Part shown: positions 11,263-18,517 of the stretch, piece by piece | Layout: every line of letters starts with the position of its first letter | Numbering within the stretch: position 1 is the stretch's first letter | Assembly: GCF_024362805.1 (NCBI RefSeq) | Contig: NZ_CP093299.1 | Location: 4,186,001 to 4,250,000, forward strand | Reading direction: 5' to 3' | Length of the DNA: 64,000 nt | DNA from: Salipaludibacillus sp. LMS25 | GTDB lineage: Bacteria > Bacillota > Bacilli > Bacillales > Salisediminibacteriaceae | Program-made: the position numbers and the translations under genes | The notes under the pieces: model-generated | Databases searched by the model: none | Seen by the model: only the letters and a program-made list of their open reading frames with translations | Told to the model about the DNA's origin: nothing

Positions 11263-12138
11263 ATGATGAAAAAAAAGTCTAGAACGTTTATGAAAGGGTT
11301 CATCTTAACGGTGATAACGGGGGTATGCTTTCTTGTTTTCGATTCAATGGTGATGAACGTTTCAGCCGATAGGCAGCTGATTGGGGAAAAAAACTTGTCT
11401 GTCGGAATGGATAATGACCAAGTTAACAAATTACAACTATTACTCTCCCATGCAGGGTTCTTGGAATCCATTTCTAATAAAGGGGAATTTACAAAAGAAG
11501 TTCAGCAAGCTGTGATTGCTTTTCAGCAAACGAATCATATTCAGCAAGATGGCATTGCCGGTCCACAAACACTTGGGGCATTACAAGTGCTAGAGTGGGG
11601 AGATAACGGACGATTGGTGACATATTTACAAAGAAAACTAGAAAAGCTAGGCTACTATAACGGCCCTGTAGACGGTCAATTTGACCAGTTAACAAATAAG
11701 GCTGTTAAGCATTTTCAGGCAGATCATGGCCTTCAAGTTGATGGATTAGCTGGACCTAAAACGTATGGAGCCCTTCACAAAACACTTACGAAGAGATTAG
11801 TGCCATCACGGTCAAACCACCAGAAGGAATCACCTCAATCGTCTCAAAGTACTACAATTCAAATGGAGGCAACTGCTTATACAGCTTACTGTGATGGCTG
11901 CAGCGGTATCACTTATACCGGGTTGGATTTACGTGCCAATCCAGATAAAAAAGTGGTTGCTGTTGATCCTCAAGTCATTCCACTTGGATCGATGGTTTAT
12001 GTGGAAGGATACGGTGAAGCAGTTGCAGCAGATATCGGCGGGGCTATAAAAGGAAATCGAATTGATATTTTTATGCCTAACAGAGATGATGCCTTAAAGT
12101 TTGGCAGACAAACGGTAGATGTGACGATCAAAAATTAA
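11263..12138 (+). CDS. secreted wall protein with two peptidoglycan-binding domains and a C-terminal 3D domain
   Basis: Exported protein likely acting on peptidoglycan (YocH/Mlt-type). From ATG 11263 (GAAAGG 6 bases upstream; ATG 11266 is an alternative) it has a signal peptide with hydrophobic core I-L-T-V-I-T-G-V-C-F and a probable cleavage after V-S-A. Two PG_binding_1 repeats follow (about residues 30-92 and 95-160, each with F-Q-x-x-x-x-L/I-x-x-D-G-I/L-A-G-P-x-T), then a Ser/Gln-rich linker and a 3D domain near 205-290 with the catalytic-type motif A-V-D-P-x-V-I-P-L-G-S and A-x-D-I-G-G-A-I-K-G-N-R-I-D. The B. subtilis relative YocH has LysM domains instead, so the anchor differs. Confidence 0.87.
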   Translation: MMKKKSRTFMKGFILTVITGVCFLVFDSMVMNVSADRQLIGEKNLSVGMDNDQVNKLQLLLSHAGFLESISNKGEFTKEVQQAVIAFQQTNHIQQDGIAGPQTLGALQVLEWGDNGRLVTYLQRKLEKLGYYNGPVDGQFDQLTNKAVKHFQADHGLQVDGLAGPKTYGALHKTLTKRLVPSRSNHQKESPQSSQSTTIQMEATAYTAYCDGCSGITYTGLDLRANPDKKVVAVDPQVIPLGSMVYVEGYGEAVAADIGGAIKGNRIDIFMPNRDDALKFGRQTVDVTIKN

Positions 12139-12164
12139 CCAACCTGTAACGAATGTTAGATAAG

Positions 12165-12581
12165 CTATTTATCCCATTTGGTTTTCTGCTTGTATTGCCA
12201 CATTTTGAGTTTATATCTTATTTGACAGCCGATACAATACCCAAGTAGAGCTGTTACTGCGGCCATAAGTACCATCGCGCTAAAAATAATAGTTAAGACC
12301 TGTTGATCTATTATGAAAAATAAAAAAGCGGCACTTAAGCATAATGTAGCAATCCATTGGTTAAATAATTGTTGATCTTTATCTTCTGGAGGATACGCTT
12401 GAGCAGGTTTTGATAAAAAAATTTTACCTGCTCGTATAATCGGGTTTTGCTTCGTTATCAATGTAATGATCCCTACACTAATAGGTACAAGAAGAATCCA
12501 TTGAGAAACAAGAAGTGAGAACACGATTGAGAAACTAATAAATAGTTGATTTAACTGTACTAAAGGTTTTGGAATTGACAT
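12165..12581 (-). CDS. DUF4395-family membrane protein
   Basis: 138 residues starting S-I-P-K-P-L-V-Q-L-N-Q, the usual opening of DUF4395 proteins, with four hydrophobic segments in two pairs (about 12-40 and 78-118) and the conserved G-Y-C-I-G-C near the C-terminus. The paired cysteines and the occurrence of relatives near thiol/sulfur proteins hint at redox chemistry, but function is not established. AAAGGGG precedes the ATG. It converges on the wall-protein gene, 26 bases apart. Confidence 0.78.
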   Translation of the reverse strand: MSIPKPLVQLNQLFISFSIVFSLLVSQWILLVPISVGIITLITKQNPIIRAGKIFLSKPAQAYPPEDKDQQLFNQWIATLCLSAAFLFFIIDQQVLTIIFSAMVLMAAVTALLGYCIGCQIRYKLKMWQYKQKTKWDK

Positions 12582-12680
12582 GTGAGTTTCCCCTTTCTTT
12601 AAATCATCTCATACTAGCATACATGTTTAATGAGCAAGGCTAATAGGATTAATGATTTTTGCCTTTAAATCATTAAAAAA

Positions 12681-12702
12681 ACTGCAACAGATCTGTTGCA
12701 GT
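12681..12702 (-). terminator. Rho-independent terminator for the DUF2203 gene
   Basis: The perfect palindrome ACTGCAACAG/ATCTGTTGCAGT read on the minus strand is followed by seven T residues, 22 bases after the stop at 12724. Confidence 0.85.
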
Positions 12703-12723
12703 AAATGAAAATTGTCGATGTTA

Positions 12724-13137
12724 CTATGCTTTATCGTCGTCTGAAAGGGGTTTTCTACCTGCGAAACCTTCCGTTTCAGAGTGATAATATGAAATCTCAG
12801 ATTCCCCTTCTTTCCAACACAGAAGGATTGTCTCATTATTTTTTATGGAAGGAAAATCAACTAATCCGGGATCAATGCCTTTCAATAAAGCACCCGTGTT
12901 ATTAATATTTGTCACGTGGATTTGCGCCTGGATCTCAAGAAATTCTAACTCACTTTCCATAAGAAAAAGACTACTCGTCTCTGTTTGCACATGTTCTTTC
13001 AACTGTAATTTAACTCTATTTAATTGCTGTAATTTATGATCAAAATCAGATTGTAAGTTTTTCAAATGGCAAAGTTCTTCATTTATAAGCGGGATCAGTT
13101 CATTTGCTTCTTTTACATTAAAATGTTTATTCGACAT
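12724..13137 (-). CDS. DUF2203-family protein
   Basis: 137 residues. An N-terminal coiled coil (about 10-70, F-N-V-K-E-A-N-E-L-I-P-L-I) precedes the diagnostic C-terminal segment G-L-V-D-F-P, then L-C-W-K-E-G-E-S-E-I-S-Y-Y-H and G-F-A-G-R-K-P-L. Family function is unknown. The start is ATG 13137, since GGGAGGTG ends 7 bases upstream; a GTG 9 bases earlier lies inside that ribosome binding site. It appears to be a single-gene unit with its own terminator. Confidence 0.82.
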   Translation of the reverse strand: MSNKHFNVKEANELIPLINEELCHLKNLQSDFDHKLQQLNRVKLQLKEHVQTETSSLFLMESELEFLEIQAQIHVTNINNTGALLKGIDPGLVDFPSIKNNETILLCWKEGESEISYYHSETEGFAGRKPLSDDDKA

Positions 13138-13236
13138 TTTTTTCACCTCCCGGTTACTATTAAGTATAGTAAACTTGGAAGCTATAATAAAGTCATTTGC
13201 ACGTGAAACCCTTTGACAATTGTGTGAAGATTTCGC

Positions 13237-13971
13237 TCACCAGGAAAAAAATGCATGTTTCGTCTGAAATAGTTGTATTAGCCAATCACTAAAACTAGCT
13301 GGTGGATAACCTAACCATAGAGAAACACCTACAATGAAACACATAACACCTTGTGCAAGGAATAATGAGCTCCATATGACGGCAGGAATTTTGGTGAGAT
13401 CTTCTAACAGTCCGGCGTCCCCTGTCTCATAATTCTGAGTGAGCGTTAAAATGAAAAGGACCCACGTACTTAAAAAGGCTTGTGTTAGGAGAGTTATACC
13501 TATTATCATTAACAGCCATTCAAGCCATTGTATATCGAGATAAGCATATAAAAGATAAAGTATACTTAAAACAGAGACGACCCAGACCGAGCCAATTACG
13601 TTTCTAACCCAAAAAATAACGTTATAAATAAGAATTGCCGTTAATGTAAGAACTAACGGGATATACCATTCTTTGGCTAGAGCATATACAAATAAAATGC
13701 TGAACAAAGAAGCAGCTGGATAACCGGCTAATAAGGTAATGAATCGTCCGAACTTCGTACTATGTCGCGTTATAGCAAGACCACCAGTATCGGCAAATAA
13801 CGAAATGTTAGACACTTTCCCTCCTGTCAAAATAGCTGCAACAGCATGACCAGTTTCATGAATCATCGTATTAAACAATTTGAAATAGGATCCTACCACA
13901 GGTATATAAGTTAAACAGCCAATAATAACTAGCCAGCCAACAATCTCAATGTATAACGTCACGTTTATCAA
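13237..13971 (-). CDS. M50-type membrane zinc metallopeptidase-like protein
   Basis: 244 residues with seven or so hydrophobic segments. The zinc motif H-E-T-G-H is at residues 38-42, followed by A-V-A-A-I-L-T-G-G-K, and a second conserved G-Y-P-A-A-S patch lies near residue 85-90, as in the M50B-like family. It would act within the membrane; substrate unknown. The start is uncertain: TTG 13971 overlaps the stop of the upstream HAD gene by 4 bases, suggesting translational coupling; GTG 13962 is an alternative. Its pairing with a HAD phosphatase gives no clear functional clue. Confidence 0.75.
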   Translation of the reverse strand: MINVTLYIEIVGWLVIIGCLTYIPVVGSYFKLFNTMIHETGHAVAAILTGGKVSNISLFADTGGLAITRHSTKFGRFITLLAGYPAASLFSILFVYALAKEWYIPLVLTLTAILIYNVIFWVRNVIGSVWVVSVLSILYLLYAYLDIQWLEWLLMIIGITLLTQAFLSTWVLFILTLTQNYETGDAGLLEDLTKIPAVIWSSLFLAQGVMCFIVGVSLWLGYPPASFSDWLIQLFQTKHAFFSW

Positions 13972-14720
13972 CTCATTGGCTTGATTGCAAAGCGATAGAT
14001 AGCTTTAGCGACACCATCTTCATTATTAGAGCTACTTACCCAGTCAGCTTCTTTTTTTAACGCGTCCTGTGCATTTCCCATAGCGACACCGACACCAGCT
14101 TCTTTAATCATAGCCATGTCGTTTAAACTGTCTCCTATGGCTAAAGTGTTTTCCATTTCACAATGAAGCTTACTGCATAGTTTTGCTAAGGCGACAGCTT
14201 TGTTTACGCCCGCGGCATTTACTTCAATGTTAGTTAAACTAGAATTGGTCACTTCAAGTTCATCATGTTTTGATAATACATCAAACAGTGTCTGCCTAAC
14301 GGTATCGTCTTCAATTTGAAAGCCAAATTTTAACCATTCTTTGCTAAATAAATCATCTGGCATATCATTTTTCCACACTCGGTCCACTGAAGCGGCCCAA
14401 TGATCTGCTCCATGCTCATGTTTAAGTTTAAACAGCATATCAATAAGAGCCGTTTTTATTAAGTTTCGTTCAACTAACTCCCCTGAAGTGTGCCAAATTT
14501 CACTTCCGTTGCCGGTAATGAGATACGACGTAAGCTTTAAGTCTTTTGCAAATTCCTCACAAGCAGGTAATGATCTTCCAGTGCTTAATACGACATGTAT
14601 GCCTTTTGCCTGTGCCTCGTGAATCGCTTGACGAACACGATCAGGTACGATGTGATCATCGTTAAGTAGTGTTCCATCCATGTCAAGAGCAATCAGCTTA
14701 ATTTCTGGTACTTTATTCAT
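13968..14720 (-). CDS. Cof-type HAD-IIB phosphatase
   Basis: Sugar-phosphate or FMN-type phosphatase of the Cof subfamily. Motif I is A-L-D-M-D-G-T-L-L-N (about residues 10-19, nucleophile Asp), motif II S-T-G-R-S (about 46-50), motif III Lys near 190, motif IV G-D-S-L-N-D-M-A-M (about 210-218), and A-M-G-N-A follows. 250 residues, normal length. I prefer ATG 14720 to ATG 14726 because GGAGAGG then sits 8 bases upstream. It overlaps the M50-like gene. Substrate cannot be predicted. Confidence 0.88.
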   Translation of the reverse strand: MNKVPEIKLIALDMDGTLLNDDHIVPDRVRQAIHEAQAKGIHVVLSTGRSLPACEEFAKDLKLTSYLITGNGSEIWHTSGELVERNLIKTALIDMLFKLKHEHGADHWAASVDRVWKNDMPDDLFSKEWLKFGFQIEDDTVRQTLFDVLSKHDELEVTNSSLTNIEVNAAGVNKAVALAKLCSKLHCEMENTLAIGDSLNDMAMIKEAGVGVAMGNAQDALKKEADWVSSSNNEDGVAKAIYRFAIKPMS

Positions 14721-14762
14721 TGACATAACCTCTCCCCTGCAACCTCGCCCAACCTCAACTAT

Positions 14763-15575
14763 CTATGTTCGCGGCATGTTTCTTCCATAATAAATTTCAT
14801 CCATTTCATGTTGGAGCTTTTGAGCGATGGTGGCTTGTTCAGTTTGTGTAAGCGCATCTTTCGTGTAGCCAAATAAGTAATCATCTAAATTAAAGGCTTT
14901 TAATTTGCACTTTGTGTGGAAAATATTTTCTTGGTAAATGTTAACATCAATCATATGGTACTCATTTTTGACGGTTTCAGGAATGTAATTTTGAATAGAG
15001 GTAATATCATGGTCGATAAACAGCTTGTGCCCTTTTACATCCCGCGTGAAACCTCTAACTTTATAATCTATCGTCATAATATCCGTATCAAAAGAGTGAA
15101 TCAAGTAGTTTAATGCTTTTAAGGGTGAGATTTCACCACATGTGGAAACGTCAATATCTGCTCGAAACGTGCTAATGCCATCTTCAGGGTTATATTCTGG
15201 ATAAGTATGCACAGTAATATGACTCTTATCGAGATGTAACACAGAAGCTTCGGGTAACGGCCCGGGTGACTCCTCAAAAGCAGACTTTGGGGCTTCTTCT
15301 ACCGGTCCTTCTGCTACAAGCATCGTCACACTCGCCCCTTGGGGTTCATAGTCTTGCATCGCCACATTTAAAACGTATGCACCGATCATACTGGCCACAT
15401 CTTTCAATATTTCAGTTAACCGCTCAGCATTATACTGCTCATCAATATAGTTAATGTATGATTGCCGTTCCTCTTTCGTTTTCGTATAACAGACATCATA
15501 CATATTAAAGCTCAATGATTTTGTTAAATTGTTAAAGTCATGCAATTGAATACGTTCTTCATGTGTTAAACTCAT
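14763..15575 (-). CDS. speD: S-adenosylmethionine decarboxylase proenzyme, E. coli SpeD type
   Basis: Decarboxylates AdoMet to give the aminopropyl donor for spermidine. It is a pyruvoyl enzyme: the proenzyme cleaves itself at Ser118 in H-L-D-K-S-H. The whole chain (270 residues) follows E. coli SpeD (264), including [20 protein letters not shown] and the C-terminal E-I-Y-Y-G-R-N-M-P. This is the long class, unlike the roughly 126-residue SpeH of B. subtilis. CGGGGAATG-type ribosome binding site. No spermidine synthase or arginine decarboxylase gene is adjacent. Cysteine of the catalytic loop T-C-G is also present. Confidence 0.95.
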   Translation of the reverse strand: MSLTHEERIQLHDFNNLTKSLSFNMYDVCYTKTKEERQSYINYIDEQYNAERLTEILKDVASMIGAYVLNVAMQDYEPQGASVTMLVAEGPVEEAPKSAFEESPGPLPEASVLHLDKSHITVHTYPEYNPEDGISTFRADIDVSTCGEISPLKALNYLIHSFDTDIMTIDYKVRGFTRDVKGHKLFIDHDITSIQNYIPETVKNEYHMIDVNIYQENIFHTKCKLKAFNLDDYLFGYTKDALTQTEQATIAQKLQHEMDEIYYGRNMPRT

Positions 15576-16141
15576 GTGATCATTCCCCGTTCGTAAAGGT
15601 TATGGATAGAGTAAAGCATTCGATGTCATAGAAAACAATCGATGATTATTCTTCCTCATTATTTTCAATGACGTTCCTTATGTATGTTTCACTTTTTCTC
15701 ACGATTTAAACGTTTAATCTGGGTGATAGGTAATCGGCATCCATCATTCATCTTTGAGAAGGGTGCCCTTTTATTGAATGGACGTTTTCTCCTTTTTCCT
15801 TGCCATCTTCAGATCAATTTTGCCACCATGCCCTCGATTATATTTAACGAGTTAATTATAAAGTATTTTAGAGGTAATTAACATGCCCATCACCTAAAAA
15901 TAATGAAGTATCTCCTTATTAAACGTACGAACCCATTTCATCATCTAAACGACATCTGTAGAAAACGGACTCATGCATTGATTTCCCGCTACAGGTAGAC
16001 CCGTTTCTGAGGACTCACTGCCCATTTTTTTAAAAATTACCATGATAGTTCACTTGTTCGTGTTGAAAATAATTGTGACAATCATTCACACAAATAGAAC
16101 CACTATTATTAAAATAGTGGTCACTTAAATGCATGAAAATT
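15576..16141. other. intergenic stretch with no supportable gene
   Basis: About 565 AT-rich bases between speD and the HPr-like gene. A 65-codon plus-strand frame (15684-15881) has no ribosome binding site or recognisable motif. A small hairpin, ACCACTATT with AATAGTGGT around 16099-16121, lies 20 bases past the stop of the HPr-like gene and may end its transcript, though it lacks a T-run. Confidence 0.4.
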
Positions 16142-16423
16142 TTATACGTTTACTGGTGATTCAGCACCTGTTTTCTCAAAGAATGCCCCTACTTGATCAA
16201 GAGCTTCTTTTGCATCTGAGCCATGTACACTAATAGAAAAATGCTCATTCTCTTTCATACTAATAATGATGTTCGCAGTGCCAAGAACGCATTTACAGTT
16301 ATATGCTGTCATATTTTTTTGTATATATATATCACTGTTGAACGTACTGCATAACTGGACGAGTTTTAACACTTTGGACATATTAAACGGCTCTTTAAGC
16401 TGAATGTCCTTCGAAAGTTCCAT
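16142..16423 (-). CDS. HPr-like protein lacking both canonical phosphorylation sites
   Basis: 93 residues from ATG 16423 (AAGGAGG 6 bases upstream). Aligned by eye without gaps to B. subtilis HPr, L-V-Q-L-C-S-T-F-N-S-D-I-Y-I matches L-V-Q-T-A-S-K-Y-D-A-D-V-N-L and Y-N-C-K-C-V-L-G-T matches V-N-L-K-S-I-M-G-V. On that alignment His15 (PTS phosphorylation) is Asn14, Arg17 is Ser16, and Ser46 (HPr kinase target) is Cys45. It therefore should not serve as a PTS phosphocarrier nor, via Ser46, as a CcpA co-repressor. No ptsI or hprK neighbour. Role unknown; a protein-binding function is inference. Confidence 0.7.
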   Translation of the reverse strand: MELSKDIQLKEPFNMSKVLKLVQLCSTFNSDIYIQKNMTAYNCKCVLGTANIIISMKENEHFSISVHGSDAKEALDQVGAFFEKTGAESPVNV

Positions 16424-16533
16424 CGTTAACCTCCTTATGACTCGTGTAGCGTTCTGTTGGCTATATATTACTAGCAATTTGAACGTTAACGGGTTATTAT
16501 GTTAGATTATTTATCACTTTTTTTACAACTAAC

Positions 16534-16643
16534 TTTATCCCACTCTTAAGGGGCAGTAAAACCTCCGCCTCAAAACTTAAGAAGGTCGACAAGTTTAGGT
16601 GGGGGATGAAGGAAAACTCCCACTGATTGAAGCTTAGCTTTAT
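16534..16643 (+). repeat. TTTAT-bounded hairpin element, family 1, copy C (internal deletion)
   Basis: 110 bp, TTTAT at both ends (16534-16538, 16639-16643). Relative to the 159-bp form it lacks the middle, with the junction at the sequence GTGGGGGAT that occurs twice in full copies, so the deletion fits recombination or slippage between those short direct repeats. The result fuses one arm of each hairpin. Confidence 0.85.
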
Positions 16644-16710
16644 ATGCGCTATAATGGCATACTTTTAATATATGATCTTCTTTTTCGTTTGAGTAACTAC
16701 CTCCCTACAA

Positions 16711-16746
16711 AAAAATTAAACTTGAGAGATACTCTCAAGCTTAATT
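16711..16746 (-). terminator. Rho-independent terminator
   Basis: TTAAACTTGAGAG pairs with CTCTCAAGCTTAA around a 3-base loop. Read on the minus strand a seven-T tract follows, so it ends the small gene at 16770-17060. Confidence 0.85.
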
Positions 16747-16769
16747 TAAGCCTATGACAGGGAGCTTAT

Positions 16770-17060
16770 TTATATCCAAGAAAAACGAGGAGGTGGTGGT
16801 GATTCATCTGACTTTTTTTCAGAGGCGCTCCCCTCCTCTTTCGTTTTGGGTTGCTCAGGTTCCGATTTTGTTGACTGGGCTTCCTGCTGTGGCTTCTCTT
16901 GAGGCAATGGCTGGGGTAAACCAAATAAAATGTCTGACCAAGGGTCTCTACGTACAAAGGGTTGTTCGGTTTTTTCTTGTGGTGGTTGGTTATCCGGAAG
17001 CTTCTCAGTTGGATTTTTGCTTTGCTGTTGTGACTGCTTCTTACTTACCTTCTCTTCCAT
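16770..17060 (-). CDS. small Pro/Gln/Lys-rich hydrophilic protein
   Basis: 96 residues of very low complexity (Gln, Pro, Lys, Glu, Ser), probably disordered, with one conserved-looking core P-F-V-R-R-D-P-W-S-D-I-L-F-G near residues 34-48. No signal peptide or cysteine. The gene is real by its AAGGAGGG ribosome binding site 8 bases before the ATG and the strong terminator beyond its stop. I do not recognise the family; a spore-coat type protein is one possibility, unsupported by context. Confidence 0.6.
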   Translation of the reverse strand: MEEKVSKKQSQQQSKNPTEKLPDNQPPQEKTEQPFVRRDPWSDILFGLPQPLPQEKPQQEAQSTKSEPEQPKTKEEGSASEKKSDESPPPPRFSWI

Positions 17061-17328
17061 ATTAATCGCCCTCCTTTTTAGTGATGTCTAACATAGTGTA
17101 TTCATTGCTTTTGCTGATGATTGGGCAGATGACGTTAAAATTTAGTGAAAGAATGCGAGCTAACAATATAGCTAATGGGTTACAATTTGAGGTATTCTAT
17201 GGACCCGTGATAATAGAGACAAAGAACATGAGTTAATGCTCTTACTTACGACGGTTGTTTCTTTCGTTTTCTTAGAAAAATAGCAAATAGAGGATATAAA
17301 GATAAATTAAAAGGTTGTCCACTATATC

Positions 17329-17349
17329 TTGGTGGCTAGGAGCCACCAG
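17329..17349. other. hairpin after the methyltransferase gene
   Basis: GGTGGCT (17331-17337) and AGCCACC (17341-17347) form a tight 7-bp stem 14 bases past the stop at 17363. There is no T-run, so it may be a weak terminator or RNA-stabilising hairpin. Confidence 0.35.
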
Positions 17350-17362
17350 GATAATCCATCCA

Positions 17363-18073
17363 TCACATTTTTAGACAACGAATGACAACATAGCCTAGAT
17401 GATGTTTGTATTTTTTTACGAGTTTTTCATGCTCATCTAGGATATCTAAGTAATGTAAGTCGATATTAGGTGACAGCTGTACGTCATAGGGTGTTTTGTT
17501 AGCTACCAATGCGATCTCTTTTGCTTCAATTAACTCTGTGTTCACAAACTTAGCTTGAATGATGTCATCAATCCATTCATTTACTGTCCGAATGCCACAT
17601 AACGTGTAAAATGATTGAATCTCTTCATATTCTGCCCGTTCCACAGGATGGATTAAGCACATTTCATTTAAATATAACGTCCCTCCACTTTTTAATGTTC
17701 GATAACATTCCTTGATAGCTTTTTTTGTGTTGCAAAAAGCGAATACCGACTCTGATATAATGCCGTCAAATACATCATTAGGAAAAGGGAGATGTTCAAT
17801 GGATGCTTGATGAACATTCACATTTGGAAAAGCTTCTAATTGTTTAGAGGCTTTCATGACCATGTTAGGATGATTGTCTACTGCATCAATTTGGCAATTG
17901 AATGCTTCAGCTAAACGCAAAGCTGTCTTACCAGTGCCACATCCTACATCTAACAAACGATGGGTTTTTTCAAAAGTTTCATGAGCTATCATTTCCTCCG
18001 TCATAGCTTCCCCACCTGGATGAGCTGAATCTATTGATAAGGCTGCAAGCATATCCACATATGTTTCATGCAT
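17363..18073 (-). CDS. class I SAM-dependent methyltransferase
   Basis: 236 residues with the Methyltransf_11/25 fold. Motif I is L-L-D-V-G-C-G-T-G-K-T-A (about residues 40-51), the acidic residue after strand 2 is the Asp of A-V-D-N-H-P, motif III/IV is D-G-I-I-S-E-S-V-F-A-F, and the L-K-S-G-G-T-L-Y-L-N-E post-I motif follows. A Cys/His-bearing insertion (I-Q-S-F-Y-T-L-C-G-I) may help define substrate, which cannot be predicted. GGAGGG lies about 11 bases before the ATG. Apparently monocistronic. Confidence 0.85.
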   Translation of the reverse strand: MHETYVDMLAALSIDSAHPGGEAMTEEMIAHETFEKTHRLLDVGCGTGKTALRLAEAFNCQIDAVDNHPNMVMKASKQLEAFPNVNVHQASIEHLPFPNDVFDGIISESVFAFCNTKKAIKECYRTLKSGGTLYLNEMCLIHPVERAEYEEIQSFYTLCGIRTVNEWIDDIIQAKFVNTELIEAKEIALVANKTPYDVQLSPNIDLHYLDILDEHEKLVKKYKHHLGYVVIRCLKM

Positions 18074-18131
18074 CTTCAGTGTTTCCCTCCTTTCTGTAAC
18101 GTTATGCTGGATTAATTAAAAGCGTGCACCT

Positions 18132-18220
18132 ATAAAACGATCCTTCAATCAGTGGGAATTGACTGAACCAAGACATGAGCGTTCGTTATTTCTCGTCTAT
18201 ATAGAGTTATCTGTGATAAA
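18132..18220 (+). repeat. ATAAA-bounded element, family 2, copy 1 (short, degenerate)
   Basis: 89 bp with ATAAA at 18132-18136 and 18216-18220. It shares C-C-T-T-C-A-A-T-C-A-G-T-G-G-G, GACAT.A.CGT.CGTTAT and TTATCTGTGATAAA-like blocks with the 137-bp copy at 24719, but lacks the hairpin partner of the CAATCAGTGGG arm. Its borders are the same pentamer as family 1. Confidence 0.65.
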
Positions 18221-18223
18221 AAG

Positions 18224-18275
18224 AAAAAGACCTTCGGATAGGAAAAACCTTTCCAAAGGCCTTGGCTTTTTCTCT
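18224..18275. terminator. imperfect bidirectional terminator
   Basis: GACCTTCGGATAGG (18229-18242) pairs with CCTTTCCAAAGGCC (18248-18261) with a mismatch or two, flanked by A-runs and T-runs on both sides. It follows the small gene at 18317-18460 on the minus strand. Confidence 0.5.
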
Positions 18276-18316
18276 TTTTTGATACGGTGAGGAAAAGTGC
18301 CATTGCTACCCCTCAG

Positions 18317-18460
18317 TTAAATCCGAGTGTTTTTCTTTTTAGCTCTTTCTTGTTCCTTGCTTAATATATCCCCCTTGTGAGCACTATCTGGTGTTTTCCC
18401 TAGTGGGTTTACACTTGTTGTGACACGTTTTTCGTTATGAGCCGTTTGTTTGTCTGTCAT
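18317..18460 (-). CDS. small 47-residue hydrophilic protein
   Basis: An open frame of 47 codons plus stop, supported by an excellent ribosome binding site (CAGGAGGTGA, 6 bases before the ATG) and a terminator-like hairpin 40 bases downstream. The peptide is basic and polar, with N-P-L-G-K-T-P-D-S in the middle and a Lys/Arg-rich C-terminal third (E-Q-E-R-A-K-K-K-N). No hydrophobic segment or cysteine. I do not recognise the family. It lies 57 bases after dynA on the same strand. Confidence 0.65.
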   Translation of the reverse strand: MTDKQTAHNEKRVTTSVNPLGKTPDSAHKGDILSKEQERAKKKNTRI

Positions 18461-18517
18461 GATAATCACCTCCTGTAGTTGTATGTCAGTGTAACCACGT
18501 GATCTAAAAATATAACG

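Noticed and set aside
15684..15881. 65-codon plus-strand open frame in the speD upstream region
   Set aside because: No ribosome binding site, residue composition not gene-like, no family resemblance.
16754..17065. 103-codon plus-strand open frame opposite the small Pro/Gln-rich gene
   Set aside because: It is the antisense shadow of a low-complexity gene that has a proper ribosome binding site and terminator on the minus strand.
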